Assembly: GCF_001687325.1 (NCBI RefSeq)
Contig: NZ_LZRD01000008.1
Location: forward strand, 1-64,000
Reading direction: 5' to 3'
Source: Streptomyces sp. PTY087I2
GTDB taxonomy: Bacteria > Actinomycetota > Actinomycetes > Streptomycetales > Streptomycetaceae
Length of the DNA: 64,000 bases
The notes under the pieces were generated by a model that worked only from the letters and a program-made list of their open reading frames with translations, did not search any database and was not told the origin of the DNA. The translations under genes and the position numbers were made by a program. Below, piece by piece: positions 8,998-17,246 of the stretch. How positions within the stretch are numbered: the stretch's first letter is position 1; every line of letters starts with the position of its first letter.

Positions 8998-10539
8998 ATG
9001 ACGTCGGTGCACACGTCGGCGCTGGGGCAGGACGGTCCCACGGCCGTGGGCACGCGGAAGCCGGGGGTTCCCGGTGGTCCTCCGGAGCCGCCGGAGCGGC
9101 CGATCGCCTGGTCGATGCTGTCGCGGGCGCTGTCCGTGCCGCTCATCCTGGGTCTGGTCTGCTTCCTGCCCGCGGTGATCGCCGCGCAGCCCGGCAACGG
9201 GGTCCGGGACACGGCGTACTGGCTCCAGCTGGTGCTGACCTGCTACGCGGGGGCCCGGCTCGCCACGATGATCCTCTCGACCCGGCGGCGGCTGCTCCAG
9301 GGCGTCTTCTGGATGTTCGTGTACATCGCGATGGGCGTGGCGCCGTTCGCCCAGGTGGTGATCGGGCAGACGCCGACGCCGATGGTGGGGCCGCGCCAGG
9401 ACCTGGTCACGGCCGTCGCGATGGTTCTGGTGGGGTGTGCCGCCTACGACCTGGGGGCGCTGCTGGCCTCCCGGCGTCCGCTGCGCCGCCGGGCACCCTC
9501 CGCGCGCGGCTCGGGCGGCGGGCCCGCCGTCGCTCATCCGCTGCGGTTGCGGCTGCTGGTGCTGCTGGCGTTCACGGCGAGCGCGTTCTACGTGCTGAAG
9601 CTGGGCGGGCCCGCGGTCTTCTTCGCCAGCCGGCAGGAGATCAACGAGACCGTCGCGGCGAGCGGGGTGGTCACGGAAGGGTCCAATGTGGGCTCGGCGT
9701 TCCTCAAGGGCTTCGGGCAGGTCCCGGCGCTGCTGGCGCTGCTCTTCTACACCCGCCGCCTGGCGACCTCCTACCGGGCCCGGCGCCGGCCGTCGACGGT
9801 GCTGGTGTGGGTGGCTCTGGCGGCACTGAACCTGCTGGTGAACAACCCGATCTCGAACGCCCGTTACTGGTTCCTCACCGTGGTGGTGGCGTTCGTGTTC
9901 GCCGCGTTCCCGAGCAGTGCGGCGGTCTACCGGACGGTGCTGACGGCGGGCGTGGTGGGGGCGCTGGTGCTGTTCCCGTACGCGGACCGGTTCCGGTACG
10001 AGGAGGGGAGCCAGCGGTCCGTGCAGTCGACGTCGGTCTTCGATCCGCTGGTGACCAAGGACTACGACCAGATGGTGATGTTCGCCAACACCATCTCGTG
10101 GGTCGACACCCGGGGCCACACCTATGGCCGCCAACTGGCGGGCTCCGGGCTGTTCTTCGTGCCGCGCGCGGTGTGGAGCGGGAAGCCGGAGGACACCGGG
10201 GTCCGGGTCGGGCAGTGGATGGGGCTGCGGATGACCAATCTCTCGGCCCCGCTGTGGACGGAGTTCTGGGTCGATCTCGGGGCGGCCGGCATGATCGGCG
10301 GGATGGCGCTGATCGGTTACGGGTCGGCGCGCACCGACCGCCGCTACGCCCTGGCCGTCACCCGGGCGGGTCCTGGCCCCGGGAGCGTGCTGGCCATCGC
10401 CGCGCCGCTGATCGCCGGTTACACCTTCATCCTGCTGCGCGGCCCGCTCCTCCAGGCGGCGGGGAAGCTGGCGATCGCCGCGCTCTGCCTGGTCGCGATC
10501 AGTACGTTCAGGGAGCGGCGGGCAGGGCGTCGGCGCTGA
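8998..10539 (+). CDS. Wzy-like oligosaccharide repeat-unit polymerase
   Basis: A 513-residue integral membrane protein with about 10-12 hydrophobic segments and a large extracytoplasmic loop (about residues 330-420), the layout of O-antigen/EPS polymerases. Sequence similarity in this family is low, so the call rests on topology and on the neighbouring flippase, chain-length and transferase genes. It would join undecaprenyl-linked repeat units on the outer face of the membrane. The ATG at 8998 follows a G-rich ribosome site; an upstream in-frame start at 8965 is less likely. The last 32 bp overlap the convergent flippase gene. Confidence 0.72.
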   Translation: MTSVHTSALGQDGPTAVGTRKPGVPGGPPEPPERPIAWSMLSRALSVPLILGLVCFLPAVIAAQPGNGVRDTAYWLQLVLTCYAGARLATMILSTRRRLLQGVFWMFVYIAMGVAPFAQVVIGQTPTPMVGPRQDLVTAVAMVLVGCAAYDLGALLASRRPLRRRAPSARGSGGGPAVAHPLRLRLLVLLAFTASAFYVLKLGGPAVFFASRQEINETVAASGVVTEGSNVGSAFLKGFGQVPALLALLFYTRRLATSYRARRRPSTVLVWVALAALNLLVNNPISNARYWFLTVVVAFVFAAFPSSAAVYRTVLTAGVVGALVLFPYADRFRYEEGSQRSVQSTSVFDPLVTKDYDQMVMFANTISWVDTRGHTYGRQLAGSGLFFVPRAVWSGKPEDTGVRVGQWMGLRMTNLSAPLWTEFWVDLGAAGMIGGMALIGYGSARTDRRYALAVTRAGPGPGSVLAIAAPLIAGYTFILLRGPLLQAAGKLAIAALCLVAISTFRERRAGRRR

Positions 10540-11752
10540 CGTCCTCGTCGCGGGCGGGGGTGTGTCGGCGCAGCCGGGCCACCCGGATCCAGGTGGCGGC
10601 GGCCTTGCAGAGCGAGCCCAGGAACAGCCCCCAGGCGGCGCCCGGGACGCCCCCGACGACGTAACCGCCCGCGAGGAACGCCACAGAGGTGAGCGAGAAG
10701 ACCACCTGGATGGCGAGCGTGGTGCGCGGGTCGAGCATGCGCAGGGCGAGCAGCCCGCAGGTGCCGACGGCCATCGCCGCGTACTGGCTGCCGGTCGCCG
10801 GGAGGAGGTCGGCGGCCACCGGCCAGGTGTCGCCGAGGAGTTGACGTCCGGCGGGGTCGGGCAGCAGGGCGAGCACGGTGGCCCAGAGCGCGGCGACGCC
10901 CGCGAGGACGGCGGCGAGCGCGGCGGTGGCCCGGACCCGGCGGCGCTCGTCGCCGATGCGGCCGAGGATCGGCGGGCCGAAGGAGGTGGCCGAGGTGAAC
11001 AGCACGTTGAGCGGCCCGAACAGGGTCGTCGCCCCGCGCAGCGCGCCCACCAGGAGGGGGTTGCCGACCGCGCCGAGGCCGAGGACGGACAGCTGGCCGG
11101 TGGCGTTGCCCACGCCGAACTCGACGGTGAAGCGCTGCCCGAGGTGGCCGCGCCGCAGCATCGGACGCAGCCGCAGCGGGGATCCGGCGGTGGCGCGGTG
11201 CAGGAGGGCGGCGGAGAGCAGCAGCGCGGGCAGGGCGGACAGGCCCCAGAGGGCGATCAGCCGGGCCGGAGACGCCCCGTAGGCCGGTACGGAGAGCGCC
11301 CCGAGCACACAGCCGAGCCGCAACAGGTCGGAGAGCAGGGCGAGATGGGGCTGCTGGAGGGTGGAGAAGGCGTACCGTACGGCGTCCTGTCCCAGGACGG
11401 CGGGCAGGACGAGGCCGAGCATCAGCAGGGCGCGCGCCGTATCTCCGGGGACGAGAACGCAGACGGCCGCGAGCAGCGCGCCGAGCACGGCTGCGGCGAG
11501 CACCGTGAACGTCACGGCGGACCGGCAGGCGGACCGGGTCTCCTCCCCCGCGCCGCGCTTGAGGACGAGAGGCTGCCCGGTGTACGCCCCCGAGACGCCG
11601 AGCAGCACCGTGAAGACCAGGTAGACCGCGGAGAACCGGGCGAAGTCGGCGAGGGTGGAGAGCCGGGCGGCGGCCACCAGCACCAGGATGTTGGTGAGCG
11701 CCGCCACGCCCTGGTCCGCGACCGAGCAGAGGACGGCGGTGCGGGCTCTCAC
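10508..11752 (-). CDS. Wzx-like polysaccharide flippase (MOP/MATE superfamily)
   Basis: A 414-residue membrane protein with about 12 hydrophobic segments and the N-terminal pattern of polysaccharide exporters (a soluble start, then paired helices). It would flip lipid-linked repeat units across the membrane. The GTG at 11752 overlaps the TGA of the upstream Wzz-like gene, indicating translational coupling. A much longer open frame continues upstream, but it is Arg/Pro-rich shadow sequence. Its 3' end overlaps the convergent polymerase gene. Family assignment is from topology and context rather than a unique motif. Confidence 0.8.
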   Translation of the reverse strand: MRARTAVLCSVADQGVAALTNILVLVAAARLSTLADFARFSAVYLVFTVLLGVSGAYTGQPLVLKRGAGEETRSACRSAVTFTVLAAAVLGALLAAVCVLVPGDTARALLMLGLVLPAVLGQDAVRYAFSTLQQPHLALLSDLLRLGCVLGALSVPAYGASPARLIALWGLSALPALLLSAALLHRATAGSPLRLRPMLRRGHLGQRFTVEFGVGNATGQLSVLGLGAVGNPLLVGALRGATTLFGPLNVLFTSATSFGPPILGRIGDERRRVRATAALAAVLAGVAALWATVLALLPDPAGRQLLGDTWPVAADLLPATGSQYAAMAVGTCGLLALRMLDPRTTLAIQVVFSLTSVAFLAGGYVVGGVPGAAWGLFLGSLCKAAATWIRVARLRRHTPARDEDVSADALPAAP

Positions 11753-13440
11753 CGGCGGGATGCCGGAAGGGTCAGGGAGCGCAGGCCGAGGGTCTCGGTG
11801 GGGTCTCCGGTGGTCTCCGGGGTGTCCGGCTCGGCGCTGGGGGCGGTGGGTCCGCCGCCTCCGGAGCGGCGGCGGGCGGACTTCGGGCGGCGCTCTGAGC
11901 GCCGCAGCCGGCCCCGGGGCGGGTGGAGCAGGGCCCCGAGGACGGAGCCGCCGGAGGCGCTGATGATCTCGCGGATGCGTTCCAGGTCGCTGCGGTGCAC
12001 CTCGCGCGGGTCGCACACGATCATGACGCCGGTGACCCGGTCGACGAGGGCGACCGCGTCGGCGTAGGCGAGGACGGGCGGGGCGAGCACGATGACGACG
12101 GTGCCCGGGCTGTCGGCCTCGCCGACGATGCGGCCGACGGGCGGGGAGGTGAGGGCGCGCGGGACGTTGTCGACGACGGTGCCGGGGATCAGGGTGAAGG
12201 CCCCGGAGCCGGGGACGTCCACGCCGGAGCGGGTGCCGGTGGGCCAGCTGCCGTCGCCCTCCTCGGCGGCCCAGCGCGGCGATCGCGTCTCGTGGGCGGC
12301 GGAGCCCAGCTCCCGGGCGAGGGCCGGGGTGCGCAGGTCGGCCTCGACGAGCAGGACGTCCCGGCCCATCTCGGCGAAGGCGGCGGCGAGGTTGGCGGCA
12401 GCGGCGGCGGCCGCCGCGTTGTCGCCGCGCGGGGCGGTGACCAGCAGGCGGCGGCTCTCGGCGAACGACGGGTCGTAGGCGAGCCGGAAGGCGACCGCGC
12501 GGTACTCCTCGGCGAGCCGGGAGCCGGCGCGGCCGATGGCGAGCAGCCCGTCCCCGGCGGAGCGCTCCCGGGGCAGGGTGCCCAGCAGCGGTGCGCCGAG
12601 CGAGCGGACCAGCTCGCGGTCGGAGCGTACGGCGGGGTCGAAGACGAGCCGCACCCAGGACAGCAGCAGCCCGAGCGCCAGGCCGACGACCCCGCCGAGG
12701 CCGAGGAGGAGGGGCAGGCCCGCGCCGGTGGGCGAGGTCGGGGCGACGGGCTTCTTGTTGAGGTAGCCGGGGGTGGTGTCCAGGGCCTTGAGCTCGGAGA
12801 TCTTCCGGCTCAGCTCGGAGATGGAGACGATGATGTTGGCGCGGGCGCTGGTGACGTCGTCGGCCGCTCCGGCGCCGGCCTGCTCCTCCAGGAGGTCGCG
12901 CTTCTCCTCCAGCGGCTTCAGCTGGGCGCGGTAGCCGCCCGCCATGTTCTCGATGCTCTCCTCGGTGCGCGCCTTGCGGTGGGCGAGATAGGCGCCTGCG
13001 AGGGCTTCGGCGCGGGCGCGGGACTGTTCGGGGGTGGCGCCGGTGTAGGAGAAGCGGAGGGTGAGGGTGTTGGGCGGGTTGGTGACCTGGAGTCCGGCGA
13101 GCAGTTTGCGGGCGGTGACGTCGTCGCCCGCCTTGAGGAGGGTGCCCGCGGCCAGGGTGCCGACGGTGTCGCTGACGGCGGTCTGGCGCTCGGAGCCGAT
13201 GTTGATGCCCTTGTCGGCGGTGGCTCCGGCGGCGAAGGGGTCGGCGATGGCGGACCGGACCTGGACCTCACCGGTGGCGGTGTACGTCTTCTCGCCGCCG
13301 AGGGCGAGATAGCCGCCGCCGAGCAGTCCGACGATCACGCCGACGGCCAGCAGGGTTCGGTAGCGCAGGAGTTGGCGGAACTGGTCGCGCAGGAGCGCCG
13401 GCTCGTCGTGGTCGTCCGGGACCCGGTTCGCGGGTGTCAT
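11749..13440 (-). CDS. Wzz/BY-kinase-like chain-length protein with degenerate P-loop
   Basis: A 563-residue protein with the domain order of polysaccharide co-polymerases: Wzz domain with transmembrane segments at about 30-48 and 240-262, a periplasmic part with a coiled coil (about 170-225), then a cytoplasmic domain like bacterial tyrosine kinases (about 280-505). The kinase-type domain lacks a working Walker A motif: residues 335-343 read TAPRGDNAA where the family has a GDGKST-type sequence. The Walker A' strand is partly kept (LLVEADLR, Asp368), and no tyrosine cluster exists at the C-terminus. It is therefore probably a non-catalytic scaffold for chain-length control. Overlapping ATGA junctions join it to the genes on both sides. 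Confidence 0.86.
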   Translation of the reverse strand: MTPANRVPDDHDEPALLRDQFRQLLRYRTLLAVGVIVGLLGGGYLALGGEKTYTATGEVQVRSAIADPFAAGATADKGINIGSERQTAVSDTVGTLAAGTLLKAGDDVTARKLLAGLQVTNPPNTLTLRFSYTGATPEQSRARAEALAGAYLAHRKARTEESIENMAGGYRAQLKPLEEKRDLLEEQAGAGAADDVTSARANIIVSISELSRKISELKALDTTPGYLNKKPVAPTSPTGAGLPLLLGLGGVVGLALGLLLSWVRLVFDPAVRSDRELVRSLGAPLLGTLPRERSAGDGLLAIGRAGSRLAEEYRAVAFRLAYDPSFAESRRLLVTAPRGDNAAAAAAAANLAAAFAEMGRDVLLVEADLRTPALARELGSAAHETRSPRWAAEEGDGSWPTGTRSGVDVPGSGAFTLIPGTVVDNVPRALTSPPVGRIVGEADSPGTVVIVLAPPVLAYADAVALVDRVTGVMIVCDPREVHRSDLERIREIISASGGSVLGALLHPPRGRLRRSERRPKSARRRSGGGGPTAPSAEPDTPETTGDPTETLGLRSLTLPASRR

Positions 13441-14699
13441 CGGCGGCCACTGTCCTGTCCGTCCCGCAGGACCTCGGCGAGCAGGTCGTCGAAGCGGGCG
13501 AGTCCCGCTTCCCGGCTCAGGTGGCGTGCGACGTACCGCGGCCCCTCGGCCCCGAGGGCGTCGGCGGCGGTCGGGTCGGCGGCCAGCTTCTGTACGGCGT
13601 CGAGCAGGGCGGCCGGGTCCTCGGGGGCGACGAGGACTCCGGCGCCGGAGCGGCGGACCTCGTCGGCGGTGCCGCCCTCGTCGGCGACGGAGGCGATCAC
13701 GGGGCGGCCGGAGGTGAAGTAGGAGGTGAGCTTGGAGGGGACGCTCATGTCGAGGACCGAGGCGCGCTGGGTGACCGCGAGGACGTCGGCGGCGGCCAGT
13801 ACGTCGGTGAACTCCTCGGCCGCCGCGGGCTCCAGGAACTCCACGTTGGCGAGCCCGTCGGCGCGGGCGCGCAGGGCGTCGCGCTGGTTGCCGTCGCCCA
13901 TCAGGACGACGTGGACGCCGGGGGCGAGGCGGGCGGCGTCCACCAGGACCTCCAGGCCCTGCTTGAGGCCCATGTTGCCGGAGTGCAGGAGGACCGGGGT
14001 GGCGTCGGGCCAGCCGAGCCGGGCGCGGGTCGCGGCCCGGTCGGCGGTGGGGCCCTGCACATGGGTCCAGTTGGGGACGAGGCGGATGCGGCCGGGGTCG
14101 ACGCCGAGGGCCCGGACTCCGGGGACGAAGCTCTCGTGGATGACGCCGACGAGGGCGGCCCCGCGCAGCGCGTACCGCTCGGCGGCCGCGGCGACGGCGG
14201 CGGCCCTGCCGCCGCCCCGGATGCCGCTCTGCGCGGCAGCGGCGCCCATCAGGTCCTGAACGACGGGGAGATACGGCACGCGGTGGCGCCGGGCGAGGCG
14301 CGCCCCGATGACCCCGCCGGCGAGGCTGGGCATCTGGGAGATCACGACGTCGGGGCGGCCGGGCGGCGGTGCGATCAGCCCGGTGGCGAGGATGCTGGCC
14401 TCGAACGCGGCGCGTTTCAGGGCTGTCTGACGGGGCGGCACATAGTGGCGGCGGCGGTGGACGCCGACGCCGCCGCGTATCTCCACCGTCCGCCATACGC
14501 CCCGGTAGCTCTCCTCCAGTCGCCAGGAGGGGTAGTGCGGCATACCGGTGAGCGCCCGGACGCGGGCGCCGGACGCGGCCCAGTGCTCGGCCAGCTGGGT
14601 GGCGTACGGGCCTATGCCCGTGAGCTCCGGCGCGTAGTTGGTCGAGACCAGCAGAAGTCGGCGGCCCCGGATCGGGCCGGGCCTTGCAGCATCGGACAT
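13437..14699 (-). CDS. Family 4 glycosyltransferase (WcaI-like)
   Basis: A 420-residue GT-B glycosyltransferase beginning, after a short tail, with RRLLLVSTNYAPELTGIGPYA, the signature of the WcaI/WbuB-like branch. The C-terminal domain holds LLHSGNMGLKQGLEVL and the SVPSKLTSYFTSGRPVIA segment with the donor-binding region. First gene of a three-gene operon with the Wzz-like protein and flippase (4-bp overlaps). The ATG at 14699 is chosen because a GGGGGGAAGG ribosome site lies upstream; another in-frame ATG further upstream at 14795 overlaps the opposite promoter region. Donor sugar is unknown. Confidence 0.88.
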   Translation of the reverse strand: MSDAARPGPIRGRRLLLVSTNYAPELTGIGPYATQLAEHWAASGARVRALTGMPHYPSWRLEESYRGVWRTVEIRGGVGVHRRRHYVPPRQTALKRAAFEASILATGLIAPPPGRPDVVISQMPSLAGGVIGARLARRHRVPYLPVVQDLMGAAAAQSGIRGGGRAAAVAAAAERYALRGAALVGVIHESFVPGVRALGVDPGRIRLVPNWTHVQGPTADRAATRARLGWPDATPVLLHSGNMGLKQGLEVLVDAARLAPGVHVVLMGDGNQRDALRARADGLANVEFLEPAAAEEFTDVLAAADVLAVTQRASVLDMSVPSKLTSYFTSGRPVIASVADEGGTADEVRRSGAGVLVAPEDPAALLDAVQKLAADPTAADALGAEGPRYVARHLSREAGLARFDDLLAEVLRDGQDSGRR

Positions 14700-14850
14700 C
14701 GGACGATCGCCTTCCCCCCACGACAGCCGCCGCCCCCGGCGAGGGACGGCCCCCATCGAGCTTATCCGTTCACGGCTTGCACAAGTGTTCTTCACAGTAA
14801 GGTCGTTGGAACATCACCGGATCACGTTCACCGTGGGGGGAGAGATACGG
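14700..14850. promoter_or_regulatory. Divergent promoter region, GT4 operon / cytidylyltransferase
   Basis: This 151-bp gap has an AT-richer stretch at 14760-14830. A loose plus-strand pair is TTGCAC at 14777-14782 and TAAGGT at 14798-14803 (15-bp spacing, short of ideal). The downstream gene has a strong GGGGGGAGAG ribosome site before its ATG. Confidence 0.35.
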
Positions 14851-15300
14851 ATGGTGCAGCACAGGGTGGGTTACGCACCCGGGGTGTACGACCTGTTCCA
14901 CGTCGGGCACCTCAACATCCTGCGTCATGCCCGCAGTCAGTGCGACTACCTGGTCGCGGGGGTCGTGTCGGACGAGATGGCGGCGCTCGCCAAGGGCCAT
15001 ACGCCGATGATCCCGCTCCGCGAACGACTGGAGATCGTCCGCAGCGTGCGCTTCGTGGACGCCGCGTTCGTGGAGACCGTGCCGGACAAGGTCGAGACCT
15101 GGCAGCAGGTCCGGTTCGACGTGATCTTCAAGGGCGACGACTGGCGGGGCACGGAGAAGGGGCTGAAGCTGGAGCGCGACTTCGCCGAAGTGGGCGTGGA
15201 GGTCGTCTACTTCCCGTACACCGTGCATACGTCCAGCACCCAGTTGCGCCGGGCGCTGGACGTTCTCGTCAGCCGGCCCGGAGCGCTTTCAGCTCCCTGA
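14851..15300 (+). CDS. Cytidylyltransferase (glycerol-3-phosphate cytidylyltransferase-like)
   Basis: A 149-residue nucleotidyltransferase containing VYDLFHVGHLNILRHAR with the catalytic HxGH motif, and a C-terminal region with the family's STxLRR-like signature (SSTQLRRAL). This family makes CDP-glycerol, CDP-ethanolamine or CDP-ribitol-like compounds from CTP and an alcohol phosphate. It has a strong ribosome site. Its end overlaps by 32 bp the convergent CDP-alcohol phosphatidyltransferase gene, the type of enzyme that would consume a CDP-alcohol. The two could decorate a lipid or polymer of this surface locus; the substrate is not certain. Confidence 0.88.
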   Translation: MVQHRVGYAPGVYDLFHVGHLNILRHARSQCDYLVAGVVSDEMAALAKGHTPMIPLRERLEIVRSVRFVDAAFVETVPDKVETWQQVRFDVIFKGDDWRGTEKGLKLERDFAEVGVEVVYFPYTVHTSSTQLRRALDVLVSRPGALSAP

Positions 15301-16006
15301 ACCACTTGGCGAGGAAGGCCGCCAGGAAGAGCGTGTGCACGACCGCGAGCACGGCGTACCCGGCGCGGAAGGCCCCGGGTGCGCCGAGCAGCAGGAACAC
15401 CAGGCAGAACACCCCGTAGTCGGCGGGCAGCAGGGCCAGGGCCCGGATCCGCGAGACGGGTCCCGGCGGGGGCGCCGCCCAGGACGGGCCGCGGGCGCTC
15501 GCGGCCGCCTTGCCGAGGTGTTCGCGCAGCAGCCCCGCGCAGAAGGTGACCACGGCGGCCAGCTGGAAGCCCAGCGGCAGCAACAGCCAGGCGTCCGAGG
15601 GCAGTTCACCGAAGCGGTAGAAGGAGATCAGGACCGCGGTATGGACGAGCACCAGCTTTCCGCAGTCCACGACATGATCCAGCCATTCCCCGTCGGGTCC
15701 GCCCCGGCCGGTGAGCCGGGCGAGCTGCCCGTCGGCGGAGTCGAAGGCGAAGCCGACCGCGAGGGCCGCCCAGACCAGGACGGCGAGCGTCCAGGAAGGC
15801 TCGACGAGCGCGACCGCCGCCAGCGCACCGAAGGTGAACAGCGCACTGGTCAGCGTCACTTGATTGGGCGTCAGTCCTGCCCGGTAGGCTCCGGCCGCGA
15901 GCACGCGGCCGGCGGGCCGGTTCACGTACCGCGAGTAGAGCGAGACGCCTTTGGCGCTCTTCTGTGCGCCGCGCAATTCGCGCAGCACGGTGCCCGTGCT
16001 TCCCAC
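15269..16006 (-). CDS. CDP-alcohol phosphatidyltransferase family membrane enzyme
   Basis: A 245-residue protein with about 6 transmembrane helices and a perfect family signature at about residues 89-115: Asp-x2-Asp-Gly-x2-Ala-Arg-x8-Gly-x3-Asp-x3-Asp (FDSADGQLAR ... GEWLDHVVD). Members transfer a phospho-alcohol group between a CDP-linked donor and an acceptor alcohol in membrane lipids. It is encoded opposite, and overlapping, a cytidylyltransferase that would make a soluble CDP-alcohol, so the donor or acceptor may be unusual. It could act as a phosphatidylglycerol or phosphatidylinositol-phosphate synthase-like enzyme instead; sequence alone does not decide. Confidence 0.88.
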   Translation of the reverse strand: MGSTGTVLRELRGAQKSAKGVSLYSRYVNRPAGRVLAAGAYRAGLTPNQVTLTSALFTFGALAAVALVEPSWTLAVLVWAALAVGFAFDSADGQLARLTGRGGPDGEWLDHVVDCGKLVLVHTAVLISFYRFGELPSDAWLLLPLGFQLAAVVTFCAGLLREHLGKAAASARGPSWAAPPPGPVSRIRALALLPADYGVFCLVFLLLGAPGAFRAGYAVLAVVHTLFLAAFLAKWFRELKALRAG

Positions 16007-16065
16007 TACGCCCCCCAGCGTCCGGCAGTGCCCGCATCATGGCACGCGGACACCGGACCTGTGGG

Positions 16066-16093
16066 GTCTTTGGATCTCCTTACCTCCGGGGTA
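16066..16093 (+). promoter_or_regulatory. Possible sigma-B/sigma-F type stress promoter
   Basis: GTCTTT at 16066-16071 and GGGTAA at 16088-16093 are separated by 16 bp and approach the Streptomyces stress-sigma consensus (a G/T-rich -35 and GGGTA-type -10). It lies about 75 bp upstream of the NTF2-like gene. Based on motif match only. Confidence 0.33.
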
Positions 16094-16170
16094 ATCGACG
16101 CCGCCGGGACCCCGGGGCCAAGGTGGGTGCACCGCCCCGGACCACCGGGGCACCACGGAGAGGACCCGTC

Positions 16171-16539
16171 ATGACCGCGTACGACGAAACTGTCCAGCGC
16201 TACTTCGCCGCCTGGAACACCACCGGGGCCGAGGAGCGGGCGAAGGCGGTGGCCGCCGCGTTCACCGAAGACGCCGGCTATACCGACCCGCTGGCCGACG
16301 TGCGCGGGCACGAGGGGCTCGCGGCCTTGATCGGCAGCGTGCACGAGCAGTTCCCCGGCTTCCGCTTCACGCTGACCGGCACGCCGGACGGGCACCACGA
16401 CCTGGTCCGGTTCTCCTGGGAGCTGGTCTCCTCGGCGGACGGTTCCGCCCCGGTGGCCGGGTTCGACGTGGCCCGGCTGGCCGAGGACGGCCGGATCAGC
16501 TCGGTGAGCGGATTCCTGGACCGCGTACCGGCGGCATGA
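16171..16539 (+). CDS. Small NTF2/SnoaL-like protein
   Basis: A 122-residue single-domain protein with the alpha+beta cone pattern of NTF2-like/SnoaL proteins: YDETVQRYFAAWN at the start, FTEDAGYTDPLADVRGHEGLAALI, then four beta strands ending GRISSVSGFLDRVP. Members are small-molecule isomerases, cyclases or binding proteins; the lack of a recognisable catalytic set prevents naming a reaction. It has a GGAGAGGA ribosome site and stands alone between the EPS locus and the Mrp operon, possibly under a stress-type promoter. Confidence 0.85.
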   Translation: MTAYDETVQRYFAAWNTTGAEERAKAVAAAFTEDAGYTDPLADVRGHEGLAALIGSVHEQFPGFRFTLTGTPDGHHDLVRFSWELVSSADGSAPVAGFDVARLAEDGRISSVSGFLDRVPAA

Positions 16540-16557
16540 ACGCGCCCCGCACCACGG

Positions 16558-16911
16558 TCACTTCCCGTCGGTGAGCTGTTCGTCGAGCTCGTCGAAGAGG
16601 AGTTCGCTGTGGTCGACCTGGCCGGTGCGGTAGGCGGAGCGGGCCACCAGGTGCGAGGCGACCGGTCCGGTGAGCATCTGGAAGAAGGCGATGAGGGCGA
16701 GGGTGGCGAGCTCCATGCCGCCTCGCAGGCGGAGCGCGACCCCGGCCAGCACCAGGATCATGCCGAGGGTCTGCGGTTTGGTGGCGGCGTGGCTGCGGGA
16801 GAGGACGTCGGGCAGCCGGAGCATGCCGATCACTCCGAGCAGACAGATCGCGGCGCCGATCAGGAGCAGGGCGGCGCCGGCCGTGTCGACGATCTGGAGC
16901 CAGAGGTTCAC
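16558..16911 (-). CDS. mnhG: Mrp cation/proton antiporter subunit G
   Basis: A 117-residue membrane protein with three hydrophobic helices and the MnhG signature LLGVIGMLRLPDVLSRSHAA. Last gene of the Mrp operon; its GTG overlaps the stop of subunit F. Together the subunits form a hetero-oligomeric Na+(K+)/H+ antiporter used for pH and sodium homeostasis. A polar, acidic C-terminal tail (LLFDELDEQLTDGK) ends the protein. Confidence 0.92.
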   Translation of the reverse strand: MNLWLQIVDTAGAALLLIGAAICLLGVIGMLRLPDVLSRSHAATKPQTLGMILVLAGVALRLRGGMELATLALIAFFQMLTGPVASHLVARSAYRTGQVDHSELLFDELDEQLTDGK

Positions 16912-17246
16912 CGCGGGCCCTCCCGGGCGTCGTCGGGGGGCGGAGGGGGGTCGGCCGGGTTGCGGGGCCGGTCGCGTACGGCGATGAAGCGGGCGATGCC
17001 CACCGAGCCGGTGAAGCCGAGGAACGCCAGCACCAGCATGATCGGGAAGTAGAACTGGTCCCGGGCGAAGGCGGACTTGGCGGCGAGACCGGCGATGATC
17101 AGGGCGGCGCAGACGTCCAGCGAAATCGCCCGGTCCAGCATGGAGGGGCCCCGCCAGATCCGGGCGAGCAGCAGCGCCCCGGCGATGAGGACCAGGACGA
17201 CGGCGCAGGTCAGCAGGGCCTGGTCGACGCGTTCGGGTGCGGTCAC
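16908..17246 (-). CDS. mnhF: Mrp cation/proton antiporter subunit F
   Basis: A 112-residue protein with three transmembrane helices and the MnhF motif ARIWRGPSMLDRAISLD. It begins at GTG 17246, overlapping the subunit E stop (GTGA), and overlaps subunit G downstream. The C-terminus is a short Pro/Arg-rich tail not typical of compact MnhF proteins. Confidence 0.92.
   Translation of the reverse strand: MTAPERVDQALLTCAVVLVLIAGALLLARIWRGPSMLDRAISLDVCAALIIAGLAAKSAFARDQFYFPIMLVLAFLGFTGSVGIARFIAVRDRPRNPADPPPPPDDAREGPR

Noticed and set aside
11749..14721. Single 990-codon gene spanning the Wzz-like and GT4 genes
   Set aside because: The upper half is the wrong frame of the glycosyltransferase gene; the ATGA at 13437-13440 marks the true start.
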